A stretch of 49,746 bases of DNA from Novosphingobium sp. SCN 66-18 (GCA_001725355.1 MEGD01000030.1:1-49746), one strand, 5' to 3'. Numbered from the stretch's first letter, positions 15,072 to 22,229 are shown. Translations and numbers: made by a program. The notes: generated from the letters alone by a model not told the origin.

Positions 15072-15086
15072 TTTACGTTGCTCCCT

Positions 15087-15863
15087 TCATTGAAAAACCT
15101 GTGCCTGGTCTGGAATCTCCGGCACGTCATAGGGCTGGTGCGGCCTCGCTATCTCGGCCTCCAAGATCACGGGCTCCTGCGAAGTCTGGACGCTCCCCGG
15201 TGCAATCCGCTGGGGAGACGACGGGGACGGCTGAAGCTGCCCACCCGCCAATGTCTGCGGCATCCCGACGCGCCTCGCCGTGTCGATCCAGTCCCGCGCC
15301 ACCATCTGCTGCGCGCTGATGAGCGAAAGCCGATGGTCGCACACCATGCGGTGCAGCTCTTGCTCGAGCGCGTCCTTGCGCGCCGCGCTCTGCTCCCCGG
15401 TCCACGTCTGCAACCATAGGTTGCGCGCGTCCGTGGGTGCGCCGCCCAGGGAGATCGGGACAAGCTGGTCCAGTGCGAAATTCTCGGGGCTTTGACCGGG
15501 AAAGAGAATGCCGGCGAGGCGGCGCCGCGCCGCGGCCGTCCATGACGGTCGCGGCGATCGGGCGGCCAGAAAATCGGGGTCGCAGATGGTCGATGCTATA
15601 TTGGCCTGGGATATGGCCGGGTCGATCGCGCCGGGCGTGCGCCGGCGATCCGGTAGCGGGGGCACAAATACCGCTTGCGGCATTTTCCCTTGTTGAAGGT
15701 CGCCCACGACGGCGCTTGCCCGGCAAAGGGATGGATCTAGGAGCTGGTCGCACGCCTGACGGGCGCTTTCCGGGGGATTTGCGACAAAATCAGGATTGGC
15801 CTGGACGAACAGGCCCGCAAGAACGACGCCCGCGGCGAACATGAGGGGCAATCGACCGATCAC
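15087..15863 (-). CDS. Exported HNH-fold protein with altered active site
   Basis: 258 residues with an N-terminal signal peptide or anchor (MIGRLPLMFAAGVVLAGLFV). The centre matches a family with an HNH-like core: FALDQLVPISLGGAPTDARN, then KDALEQELHRMVC and ISAQQMVARDWI. Family members usually read LDHLIPLELGG; here the His is Gln (DQLVP), so a key catalytic residue appears replaced. Proline/glutamine-rich C-terminal tail. Start overlaps the primase stop by 4 bp. Could be an inactive or binding-only version. Confidence 0.6.
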   Translation of the reverse strand: MIGRLPLMFAAGVVLAGLFVQANPDFVANPPESARQACDQLLDPSLCRASAVVGDLQQGKMPQAVFVPPLPDRRRTPGAIDPAISQANIASTICDPDFLAARSPRPSWTAAARRRLAGILFPGQSPENFALDQLVPISLGGAPTDARNLWLQTWTGEQSAARKDALEQELHRMVCDHRLSLISAQQMVARDWIDTARRVGMPQTLAGGQLQPSPSSPQRIAPGSVQTSQEPVILEAEIARPHQPYDVPEIPDQAQVFQ

Positions 15864-16708
15864 GCCTTGCGCCAGGCATCGTTCCAGTCGCCGCCCGCGG
15901 GCGGCAGAACGACGTCGAGCTTACGGCCGCCGTCGGCGAGATGGGCTTCGGCCTTTGCGACCCCGCTCGAAGCGGCCTTGCCGTGCTGCGAGTAGATCGT
16001 GATCGAACGGATATGGTCGGGGATATGGAGGCGGGCATAGAGCTCGTTGCCATTGACGGACCAGCAGCCGGGCAGGCCGTGCATGGCGATGACGGACTCC
16101 GCTTCCTCGAAGCCCTCGGCCAGGTTGAGATGCCCGCCTTCGGTGCGGCCGATCTGAACTGCCCCGCCGCGCGGGTCGGCCAAGGTCCGCTTGGGATCGG
16201 CGAGGCCGGGATGCTTGTTGCCGTCACGGTCGATGAACACCCGCGCGAGCGCGACGAGCTGGCGGCGCTCGATGATGGGGAGGAACAGGACCGGGAGGCG
16301 AAGGCGCTTCCCGCCCTCATAGGTGACACCGGCAGGATCGTATCGGCCGATCGTCGAATGGCCGATGCGGCGGCTTTCGAGATAGAGTTGCGCCGGCGTG
16401 CCGGGCAGGGGCAGCGCCTTTGCCCATAGCTCGCGTGCGAGGGGGCCGAGATCTTTACGCTCGGGCGGCGCGGTGTCGCGGACGGTCGGGCGCTCGAACT
16501 TTCCCAGCTTGGCGAGGGCGTCCATGACTTCGGCCTGGCTGCAGCCAGCGAAGCAATGGAACAGCACGGCATCGCGGCCAGGCGTGATCGAAAGCGAGGG
16601 TTGCCGGTCCTGATGGGCCGGACAAAGCGCCTTTCCATAGGAACCATGCCATCTTCCTTTCAGCCGTCGAACGGCCTCCTGGGCAGCGGCGGTCGGTGTC
16701 ATTCCCAT
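15860..16708 (-). CDS. CHC2 zinc-finger / Toprim plasmid primase
   Basis: 282 residues. N-terminal CHC2 zinc finger with C29, H32, C52 and C56 (ALCPAHQDRQPSLS, LFHCFAGCS). C-terminal Toprim-like domain with the acidic motif LNLAEGFEEAESV (E198) and later ITIYSQHGKAASSG, where the usual DxD is weak. Likely makes primers on plasmid ssDNA, together with the SSB encoded downstream. Start ATG 16708 overlaps the end of a conserved promoter/operator motif, so the message may be leaderless; ATG 16702 is an alternative. First gene of a primase-HNH-ssb transcript. Confidence 0.85.
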   Translation of the reverse strand: MGMTPTAAAQEAVRRLKGRWHGSYGKALCPAHQDRQPSLSITPGRDAVLFHCFAGCSQAEVMDALAKLGKFERPTVRDTAPPERKDLGPLARELWAKALPLPGTPAQLYLESRRIGHSTIGRYDPAGVTYEGGKRLRLPVLFLPIIERRQLVALARVFIDRDGNKHPGLADPKRTLADPRGGAVQIGRTEGGHLNLAEGFEEAESVIAMHGLPGCWSVNGNELYARLHIPDHIRSITIYSQHGKAASSGVAKAEAHLADGGRKLDVVLPPAGGDWNDAWRKA

Positions 16709-16742
16709 AGTCCGACAATACGCTTTACGCTAAAACCGACAA
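16707..16742 (-). promoter_or_regulatory. Primase promoter with spacer palindrome (shared with virB1)
   Basis: Read on the minus strand: -35 TTGTCG, 16-bp spacer holding TTTAGCGTAAAGC, -10 TATTGT, then CGGACTATG into the start codon. It matches the virB1 promoter at 22403-22438 at 29 of 33 aligned positions. The palindrome TTTA-GCG-TAAA recalls KorA/KorB operator half-sites of IncP plasmids but is not identical to them. Confidence 0.7.
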
Positions 16743-16807
16743 GCAATTTCAGACGACACCGCGGGCAATTTCTCGACGGGAAGGTTCCACCGTGGCATGG
16801 TCCCCTC

Positions 16808-17164
16808 ATGGCCGACGACGACGAATATGCGAGCCGCGCGGGGCGGCGCGGAGGGGAAGCGATGGCGATCGGCGCCCTCCTGCAGACGGCTACCGCGCCG
16901 GCCATGCGAAGGATGGGGTTCGGAAAATCAGGTCTGATCGCGCGCTGGGGCGAAATCGTCGGCCCTGCGCTTGCGCGGTATAGCTCCCCGATCACCTTGC
17001 GCTATCCGCCAGGTCGACGCGCGGGCGGTGTTCTCGATGTGGCGACTGATCCTGCGCGCGCGGTCGAGCTGCGCGCCGAAATTCCGGCGCTGATCGCTCG
17101 TATCAACGATCTGTTCGGCTATCCAGCGGTGGCCAATATCAATATCCGGCTCCGGCGCCGGTGA
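16808..17164 (+). CDS. DUF721 / DciA-like protein
   Basis: 118 residues from ATG 16808. The central region follows the DUF721 pattern (LIARWGEIVGPALARYSSPI, then LDVATDPARAVELRAEIPAL, INDLFGYPAVANINIRLRRR). DciA is the ancestral loader of replicative helicase DnaB in bacteria lacking DnaC. A plasmid-borne copy between the primase and RepA may help load host DnaB at the plasmid origin. Divergent from the primase gene with about 100 bp between; convergent with repA, 3 bp apart. Confidence 0.8.
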   Translation: MADDDEYASRAGRRGGEAMAIGALLQTATAPAMRRMGFGKSGLIARWGEIVGPALARYSSPITLRYPPGRRAGGVLDVATDPARAVELRAEIPALIARINDLFGYPAVANINIRLRRR

Positions 17165-17167
17165 AGG

Positions 17168-18070
17168 TCAGACCGCGGGGACGAGCTGCGTAGTAAGCGG
17201 AATGGGTTGCGCGCGCGTCCGGCCTGGACGCGGCGTGATAACGACCTTCAGCCGGATCTCCTTGCGGCCGCGCTTTTTCGGCCCTCCGGTTTCGGGCGGA
17301 GGCACTTCGTCGACAAGCGCAATGTCGAATTCGGGGATCTGATTGGCCTCGGCGATCCCTTTGAGCGCGTGCTTGAAGCGCGGCGCGGTATCAGTGCTGC
17401 CGACCTGAAGGCGAAGCACCTCGATGTCGACTTCCCAAGGCTCCTCCGCGTCACAATGCGAGCGGGCCAGTTCGTAGATGCGGCGTTCGATCGGCCCCAA
17501 CGAGAAATAGTCGTGATGATAGCTGAGGATGCGGCGGTCCATCCTGATCGCGCGATAGAGCCAGTCGCAAAGCCGCACACGGACCGCCTTCAGCCGGCGC
17601 TCGCCGCCGCGATCACGGGAATATTTCAGGTTGGCCTCGGACAGCCAGGAAAAGAAACCTTCCTCGCCTTCACCGCCCGTTTCGATGTTGGTGCGGATCT
17701 GCGTGCCTTGCAGCCGCTCAAGCGCACCCGAAAGCCGAGTGTAGGAACGAGCCGACTGGCTGGTGCCCGTCACCCGGAAGAAATCGTGCGCGGTGAAGGT
17801 GAAATCCTGGCCTGCGGGTTCGCCATCGCGCAGTTTGGCGATCATGAGGCTGGCGATATAGAGGACGATTTCCTTGTCATAGATAGTCGCCACGCCGCTT
17901 TTGCTGGGATGGACCTCGATCGACACATTCTCCGCATGATATTCGATCGGGTTCATCTGCGCGGTCTTGGAGAGACCGAAAAAGGGGAAGGCCATGATCG
18001 ACCGCTCGCCGCGCACGTCGCCGTGGAGCGGGCTGTCCAATACAAAGAGATCGCCCTGCGTCGAGGCCAC
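17168..18070 (-). CDS. repA: RepA (RPA family) replication initiator
   Basis: RPA-type initiator with two winged-helix domains. Landmarks: MAFPFFGLSKTAQMNPIEY near the N-terminus, VATIYDKEIVLYIASLMIAK, TSQSARSYTRLSGALERLQG, LGPIERRIYELARSHC. Start GTG 18070 is preferred because GGAGGAAAGG precedes it and iteron-like sequence lies just upstream; ATG 18088, ATG 18124 and GTG 18235 are in frame but would run through iterons. Binds iterons upstream to start plasmid replication and probably represses itself. Common on sphingomonad plasmids. Confidence 0.88.
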   Translation of the reverse strand: MASTQGDLFVLDSPLHGDVRGERSIMAFPFFGLSKTAQMNPIEYHAENVSIEVHPSKSGVATIYDKEIVLYIASLMIAKLRDGEPAGQDFTFTAHDFFRVTGTSQSARSYTRLSGALERLQGTQIRTNIETGGEGEEGFFSWLSEANLKYSRDRGGERRLKAVRVRLCDWLYRAIRMDRRILSYHHDYFSLGPIERRIYELARSHCDAEEPWEVDIEVLRLQVGSTDTAPRFKHALKGIAEANQIPEFDIALVDEVPPPETGGPKKRGRKEIRLKVVITPRPGRTRAQPIPLTTQLVPAV

Positions 18071-18171
18071 CCCGGTCCTTTCCTCCATTTGATCGGTAAA
18101 AGCACGAATGCCCGGTGCTGTCATCGGACGCAGATTGGCTCTGAGGCCTGACCCTGTAAACGAAAACCCCC

Positions 18172-18193
18172 ATTTAATCGCCGAAAGCACGAG
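18172..18193 (-). repeat. Iteron, inverted orientation, repA-proximal
   Basis: ATTTAATCGCCGAAAGCACG, the reverse complement of the iteron consensus. A more degenerate copy lies at 18089-18109. Lies upstream of the chosen repA start, so likely an operator for autorepression. Confidence 0.7.
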
Positions 18194-18271
18194 TCTTTGG
18201 GTCGAATCCAAGGGTTTATTGACCTCTCCTGACACTGCGCGAAGGCTATGAAAGCCCGGAATGGCGCCCAG

Positions 18272-18421
18272 ATTCGTGCTTTCACCGATTAATTCCCGCG
18301 ATTCAGTTCGTGCTTTCGGCGATTAAATGCAGACCGATTCGCTATAGCGAACCGGGGGCAGGGCAGCTCGTCCCCGGCTCGTGCTATCGGCGATAATTGT
18401 TCGTGCTTTCGCCGATCATTA
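18272..18421 (+). repeat. Four direct ~22-bp iterons
   Basis: Copies at 18272-18294, 18306-18328, 18377-18399 and 18399-18421. Consensus TTCGTGCTTTCGGCGATTAA. Spacings of 34, 71 and 22 bp are roughly whole helical turns for most pairs. These are RepA-binding sites by analogy. Confidence 0.85.
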
Positions 18422-18531
18422 AAAGGGGACTCCAAACGGCCGAAAACCGTGCCTTCGGACGCCGCGCGGTCGGAAAAATGGCGGAAATCGGTGATATGTT
18501 CACGCCGCGTTCCCCTTTCGCCATCGCCCCC

Positions 18532-18554
18532 AATAAATCGGCGAAAGCACGTTT
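18532..18554 (-). repeat. Iteron, inverted orientation, repC-proximal
   Basis: AATAAATCGGCGAAAGCACG matches the reverse complement of the iteron consensus, 18 bp beyond the repC stop codon. Confidence 0.75.
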
Positions 18555-18571
18555 GCGGGCCGGTTTCGAGC

Positions 18572-19837
18572 TCAGTGGACGTTGGCGGCCTCGCGCAGGC
18601 CGTGGAAGGTGCGGCCAAGGTGCAGCTCGCCGATGGTCGCGCGCTGGGTCATGGCGCGCAGGTATCCACCGGGGTTCTTCACCTCACCCGTATCCTCCTT
18701 GTGCGCCACCGCGATCATGGCTGCGGCCGCGCCTCGCCGGCCCATGATGCGGCACGCCTCGCGCCAGGTGTGGTTGTTGATGAACAGGTTTGCGGCCTGC
18801 TGCTCGGCGATCGCGACAAGATCGCGCCACGTTCGATTCCCCAGGTCGAGCTCCCAGCATATGTCGGCGCACGCCTTGCCGATAAACTCGACGTCGATGC
18901 CGTATTTGTCGAGATCCGCTTCGACACGCGATGCCGGTAACGAGGAAGCACTGTCCTCGCCACTACTCCCCCTTGGAAAGCCATTACGTATTTCTGCTTT
19001 AGCAGGTTTATGGTGGGTTGTAGTTGTATAGTGGGTGCAATCCGTTTCATCGGTGGGTGTAATATTCCTTGAACTATCCACCGTTTCACGGGCTTCTTCT
19101 CCACTGTCGGGGACGGTCGAAGCGGCAATGAACGCGGCATGGACGCGGCGCTTGCGCAGCTCGATTTGGTGAACCAGGCGGGCCAGGCCGTCGATCTCCT
19201 GAATGCCGCGGGCATGATCGGTGATCATACGGGCCGTCTCGACTTCCTCGAGCCAATTGCAGCAGTCCAGGCCTTCGTCGACGGCCGTCTGGGCGAGCTG
19301 GGCGATGGTCTTGCGGGCGATCGTCAGTCGCCGGCGAAGCTCCTGCCGCTCACGCCTCACGATCGCGGCCCTCTCGGCGATCTCGATGAACTCGGCCATG
19401 CGCGCGCCGATCGGCCGCAAGTCGAAGCCGTAGCCCCATTTGATATGGCCGTCCTCGCCGCGCACGCCGCCGCGATGGCCGTTGGGGGAATCCAGGGCGA
19501 CGATCAGGCGCAGGACGATCGCCTTGCGGAGCAGGTTTTGCACCTGGCGGACCTCGATGCCCAATTCTTCTGCCAGGCGCTCGTTGCTGGGCCAGACCAG
19601 CGGCTGACGGCCTTCCTCCCAATCCTGCTTCTTGGTCCAGGCAAAGAGCAGGTCGATCAGGCGCACGATGCGGGCGCCGGCGCCGATGCTCGACGCCGCT
19701 CGCTTGAAGGCGGCGAGAGCCTGGCCGTGGGTTGCCCTGCCGGAAAGTCCCCGGAATTGCTGGGCGGTCGCCTCGGCCGCTGCGAAATGGGCGTCATAAC
19801 GCCTGTATCCCGCTCCTGGCTGTTGGGTAAGCAACAT
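18572..19837 (-). CDS. repC: RepC-family replication initiator
   Basis: 421 residues from ATG 19837, with GGAG 9 bases upstream. The N-terminal RP-C domain is clear (YRRYDAHFAAAEATAQQFRG, LLFAWTKKQDWEEGRQPLVW, SNERLAEELGIEVRQVQNLL, ALDSPNGHRG). The C-terminal RepC domain reads WRDLVAIAEQQAANLFINNH, GEVKNPGGYLRAMTQRA, ELHLGRTFHGLRE. In repABC plasmids RepC initiates at an origin inside its own gene. Here no repA/repB partition genes precede it, so it is a stand-alone repC next to an iteron RepA. Two candidate structured RNAs lie upstream on the opposite strand. Confidence 0.88.
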   Translation of the reverse strand: MLLTQQPGAGYRRYDAHFAAAEATAQQFRGLSGRATHGQALAAFKRAASSIGAGARIVRLIDLLFAWTKKQDWEEGRQPLVWPSNERLAEELGIEVRQVQNLLRKAIVLRLIVALDSPNGHRGGVRGEDGHIKWGYGFDLRPIGARMAEFIEIAERAAIVRRERQELRRRLTIARKTIAQLAQTAVDEGLDCCNWLEEVETARMITDHARGIQEIDGLARLVHQIELRKRRVHAAFIAASTVPDSGEEARETVDSSRNITPTDETDCTHYTTTTHHKPAKAEIRNGFPRGSSGEDSASSLPASRVEADLDKYGIDVEFIGKACADICWELDLGNRTWRDLVAIAEQQAANLFINNHTWREACRIMGRRGAAAAMIAVAHKEDTGEVKNPGGYLRAMTQRATIGELHLGRTFHGLREAANVH

Positions 19838-19917
19838 CGTTCGGTCACTCCAATCTTGGAGCCCGTGCGGACATAACAATCCGTGGCGCGGAATCGCGCG
19901 TTTTGGACTTGTCGAGA

Positions 19918-20001
19918 TTCGAGGGACCGTGTAGCTAAGGGCTGTCACACCGGCTCGCGCTACACGAGCCTCGAAAAGCCCGGCCAATGGCCGGGTTTTT
20001 T
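19918..20001 (+). ncRNA. Candidate antisense RNA in the repC leader
   Basis: Two-hairpin structure on the strand opposite repC, 80-165 bp before its start. Hairpin 1: TTCGAGG (19918-19924) pairs CCTCGAA (19969-19975), then an internal loop, then CGTGTAGC (19928-19935) pairs GCTACACG (19959-19966). Hairpin 2 is an intrinsic terminator. This resembles the ctRNA of repABC plasmids, which lies opposite the repC leader and controls RepC synthesis. The promoter is not clear; transcription could start from about 19885. Confidence 0.5.
19979..20001 (+). terminator. Intrinsic terminator of candidate ctRNA
   Basis: Stem CCCGGCC (19979-19985), loop AAT, stem GGCCGGG (19989-19995), then six T. Textbook Rho-independent terminator on the plus strand, where no protein gene reads into it. 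Confidence 0.8.
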
Positions 20002-20391
20002 ATGTCCTCACGAACGCTCCTTTCGCGCGCGGTTCCTTGAACGGCAGCTCGCACGCTTTGCGCTGCCGGTGCTCGATATGCGCTGCCCCGCCGCCGATCG
20101 GCTTTCTGATGAGAATCGGGCGGGCAGGGCTTTGCATGATTGGGACCATGACGGACGGGCCGTGCGAGAACATCTGCGGATGTTCGTGCTTTCGGCGATT
20201 TTTCACCGTCAAGATTCGTGTAATCGGCGATAAATTGACCGATGACTGTGCGCAGCGGGAAGATCGGCGCAAGTAATGAGGCACGCTAGGCGCGCCGATG
20301 GCTCCCGCCTCAAGGGTATAGAACATCGTTCGTCCTTCCGGATGGAAGGCCGTTCGCGGTCAAAGCAATAGCGTGGCGCGAGGCGCGCTGT
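20002..20391. other. Repeat-bearing gap upstream of repC
   Basis: No supported protein gene. It contains iterons at 20181-20237 and a small hairpin CCTTCC-GGAT-GGAAGG near 20334-20349. Confidence 0.5.
20181..20237 (+). repeat. Two further iterons upstream of repC
   Basis: 20181-20203 (TTCGTGCTTTCGGCGATTTT) is near-consensus; 20213-20237 (ATTCGTGTAATCGGCGATAA) is degenerate. Same family as the iterons in the repA-repC gap, so RepA could bind upstream of repC. Confidence 0.75.
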
Positions 20392-20420
20392 TTGACAGTG
20401 GGTGGGGGAAGGGCTAGAAA
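20392..20420 (+). promoter_or_regulatory. Sigma-70-type promoter for a small RNA
   Basis: -35 TTGACA (20392-20397), 17-bp spacer, -10 TAGAAA (20415-20420). It points at a short gene-free stretch ending in an intrinsic terminator. Confidence 0.6.
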
Positions 20421-20426
20421 TGTCCG

Positions 20427-20508
20427 CGTTAATTAAGACATTGCGGCGTTAAGCGGCGCCAACCGCTTTCCAGCCATTCTTAGCCCGGCCTCGTGCCGGG
20501 CTTCGTTT
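20427..20508 (+). ncRNA. Candidate ~80-nt small RNA with own promoter and terminator
   Basis: Starts about 7 bases after the -10 box at 20415-20420. The body contains GCGGCGTT...AACCGC, able to form a bulged hairpin, and it ends in the terminator at 20482-20508. No start codon plus ribosome site of note. It overlaps no gene, so it may be a second copy-number RNA or antisense to a long repC leader, or act on the adjacent RHH-type gene, which ends 6 bp beyond. Confidence 0.5.
20482..20508 (+). terminator. Intrinsic terminator of small RNA
   Basis: Stem AGCCCGGC (20482-20489), loop CTCGT, stem GCCGGGCT (20495-20502), tail TCGTTT. May also slow minus-strand readthrough from the neighbouring gene. 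Confidence 0.7.
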
Positions 20509-20514
20509 ATCCGC

Positions 20515-20952
20515 TCACGGCGCGTCCCCCTCGATCAGTGAAAGTTGGACCGGGGGCGGCGTCAAATCGGAGACGTAAGCGCCAACGGCTTCGAGTGCGA
20601 CCCCAAGCGTTACACCCCGGTTGCGATGCGCGATCGCTTCCAGATAGGCATATTGCTCCCTGGGTATATGGATGGCGATATGACGGGTCTTGTCAAAATC
20701 GGGCGGCGGCGGCGGCGCCAATAGATCCTCCGGCGAAAAATTCGCCATCGCCTTCCTAATCATCGCGGAAACTACATTTTCGAGGCCGCGCATGTTGTAT
20801 TGGGATTTTAATTCTTTGAGTCGGTCCCCAAAGCTCTCGGGAACATGCAGCTTACATTGCTGGAATCCCGACGCATAAAGGGTTTCCCGCTTCCGGCGCA
20901 TACAGGCAGCGGGTGAAATTGCGACTCGTTTGGCTGTTGCACACCTGGCCAT
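20515..20952 (-). CDS. Protein with two ribbon-helix-helix-like segments
   Basis: 145 residues. Two similar strand-helix-helix units are visible: CKLHVPESFGDRLKELKSQY with NVVSAMIRKA, and RHIAIHIPREQYAYLEAIAH with GVALEAVGAYV, separated by a proline-rich linker (LLAPPPPPDFDK). This is the pattern of a fused RHH/CopG-like DNA-binding protein, though no known family is claimed. Its position by the replication genes suggests a copy-control or partition-regulator role (inference). Confidence 0.6.
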   Translation of the reverse strand: MARCATAKRVAISPAACMRRKRETLYASGFQQCKLHVPESFGDRLKELKSQYNMRGLENVVSAMIRKAMANFSPEDLLAPPPPPDFDKTRHIAIHIPREQYAYLEAIAHRNRGVTLGVALEAVGAYVSDLTPPPVQLSLIEGDAP

Positions 20953-21104
20953 GAGACCGTTCGCTATTGGGTTAACGGGGCCTTGTCAAACTTTGCACCG
21001 TCTGAGGTAGTTAAGCGGATAAGGATGCGCCCGCTATTTGCCTCGTTATAAGGCCCCGTTTGACACCGGGACGAGCGAATGCGGGAGACTTACGGAATGT
21101 ATCT
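20953..21104. promoter_or_regulatory. Divergent control region
   Basis: Between the RHH-like gene (minus) and an XRE gene (plus). It contains GTTTGACA on each strand next to a GGCCCCGTT sequence (near 20985 and 21057), forming mirrored -35-like elements about 70 bp apart. This suggests paired divergent promoters and possible cross-regulation. Confidence 0.35.
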
Positions 21105-21362
21105 ATGGCACGGTATTTGAGGCTGGGAGAGAAGGCGTCCCAACTCGCGATGACGCTCGGCCAGAATTGCCGGGAACGTCGCGCGCAACTCAAAATGTCG
21201 CAGTCCGAATTGTCCGAGCGTTCCGGTGTTGCCGCTTCGCACCTGTCTCACATCGAAAACGGCCGCGGCAACCCCACGCTGGAGGTGATGGAGAAGATCG
21301 CGGATGCCCTGAAATCCTCCGTTTTGGAGCTATTAACCGACGACACTTACAAGAAAAAATAA
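21105..21362 (+). CDS. XRE-family HTH regulator, paralogue of 12731-13042
   Basis: 85 residues from ATG 21105. HTH region LGQNCRERRAQLKMSQSELS and GVAASHLSHIENGRGNPTLE is nearly superimposable on the other XRE protein in this window. Basic tail DDTYKKK. Located in the replication/control region, so a candidate repressor of plasmid promoters. Confidence 0.85.
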   Translation: MARYLRLGEKASQLAMTLGQNCRERRAQLKMSQSELSERSGVAASHLSHIENGRGNPTLEVMEKIADALKSSVLELLTDDTYKKK

Positions 21363-21439
21363 CTGTGTATCTTGGCTGGACATGGGGTAGGGTTAGATTA
21401 ATTTGAAGTCCCGTTTTGGAACAGTAGGGGACGTCGAGA

Positions 21440-21676
21440 ATGGATTGGCCCGGTAAGGGGGATACGACTACGACATACGCTCTCTTGCATCGACGTGCCA
21501 AAGCGGAGGTTGAACGGTCCGGCCTAAGTTTAGTTGAATTGGCACAAGTCAGCGAAATTAATGAAGATCGCCTGCGGGGCATATTGGAGGGCCAGGCGCG
21601 CGAAGTTACTTTGCACGAACTGGCGGCCCTTGCTGGTGCAATGGGCGTGACCGTTATCGCTCTGCTGTCGCCGTAG
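21440..21676 (+). CDS. Small HTH protein
   Basis: 78 residues. LLHRRAKAEVERSGLSLVEL followed by ALAGAMGVTVIALLSP forms an XRE-like helix set, more divergent than its neighbour. Follows the XRE gene by 77 bp; ends convergent with the resolvase-like gene, overlapping it by 23 bp. Confidence 0.6.
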   Translation: MDWPGKGDTTTTYALLHRRAKAEVERSGLSLVELAQVSEINEDRLRGILEGQAREVTLHELAALAGAMGVTVIALLSP

Positions 21677-22229
21677 CTCGCTCCTCGGGCTCGCCGTGCC
21701 GCTTTAGATAGTCGAACAAAGTGGTGCGGCCGACACGCAGGTCCTTAGCGACGCTGCTGACTGTCGCCCCCTTGACCGCGAGTTGGCGCCGGATCTCGGG
21801 AAGCTGATCCTCGGTCAGCCGTGGCGGCCGCCCGGACTTCGTTTCATGAGCCTGACGCTTGAGGCCGTGGACATGCCGGCAATGCCGGTCCAGCTCCACG
21901 ACGAAACGCGCAAGGTCGCCTGCCCCGTTGCCGGGGTCGATCGTTATGCCTGGACGGCAAAACTCGATCGCTATGCCCATGCCTAGAACCTTCGACATGA
22001 GACGCAGCAGGGTCGTGATGGAAAGCGGGATGCAGGCAAAATCATAGAACTTGATCTTGTCGCCCTGCTTCAGCCGATGCCCCAGCAAGGCGAGCTGCGC
22101 CGGCAAGTCCGGAAGCCTGATCGCCACATCGTCAACAACCTCATCCCCGTCAGCCTCGCACGCTGCTCGCTGTTGCTCGATCGACGGAGAGCGATTGGTT
22201 TCGACTAGCAGCAAGAGGCTCTTGGGCAA
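21654..22229 (-). CDS. Resolvase-like protein lacking the catalytic serine, with HTH
   Basis: 191 residues. The N-terminal domain aligns in outline with serine recombinases (SIEQQRAACEADGDEVVDD; LALLGHRLKQGDKIKFYDFA). At the position of the nucleophile (RVST in active enzymes) it has VETN, and the DRLxR motif is replaced by ACIPLS. The C-terminal HTH (SVAKDLRVGRTTLFDYLKRH) is intact resolvase type. It is probably not a recombinase and could be a DNA-binding regulator. Lies just upstream of and divergent from the virB operon. Confidence 0.7.
   Translation of the reverse strand: MPKSLLLLVETNRSPSIEQQRAACEADGDEVVDDVAIRLPDLPAQLALLGHRLKQGDKIKFYDFACIPLSITTLLRLMSKVLGMGIAIEFCRPGITIDPGNGAGDLARFVVELDRHCRHVHGLKRQAHETKSGRPPRLTEDQLPEIRRQLAVKGATVSSVAKDLRVGRTTLFDYLKRHGEPEERATATAER

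Larger units (their letters stand above)
18236..18571. other. Probable origin of replication (oriV)
   Basis: Gene-free region between repA and repC holding at least four direct iterons (18272-18421) and one inverted copy (18532-18554), with AT-rich patches around ATTAAT and ATTAAAA. This layout is typical for iteron plasmids. No unambiguous DnaA box could be assigned. Confidence 0.65.

Noticed and set aside
18272-18421. CRISPR array
   Set aside because: The repeats are few, unevenly spaced and next to an initiator gene; they are iterons. No CRISPR array was seen in the window.
18289-18618. Minus-strand open frame in the repA-repC gap
   Set aside because: Made of iteron sequence; no protein-like features.
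19885-20001. Possible tRNA because of long stems and TTCGA sequences
   Set aside because: No cloverleaf with anticodon and acceptor arms could be drawn; hairpin plus terminator suits an antisense RNA better.
20000-20326. Minus-strand open frame of 108 codons upstream of repC
   Set aside because: It runs through iterons and hairpins, has no ribosome site and an antisense-like composition.
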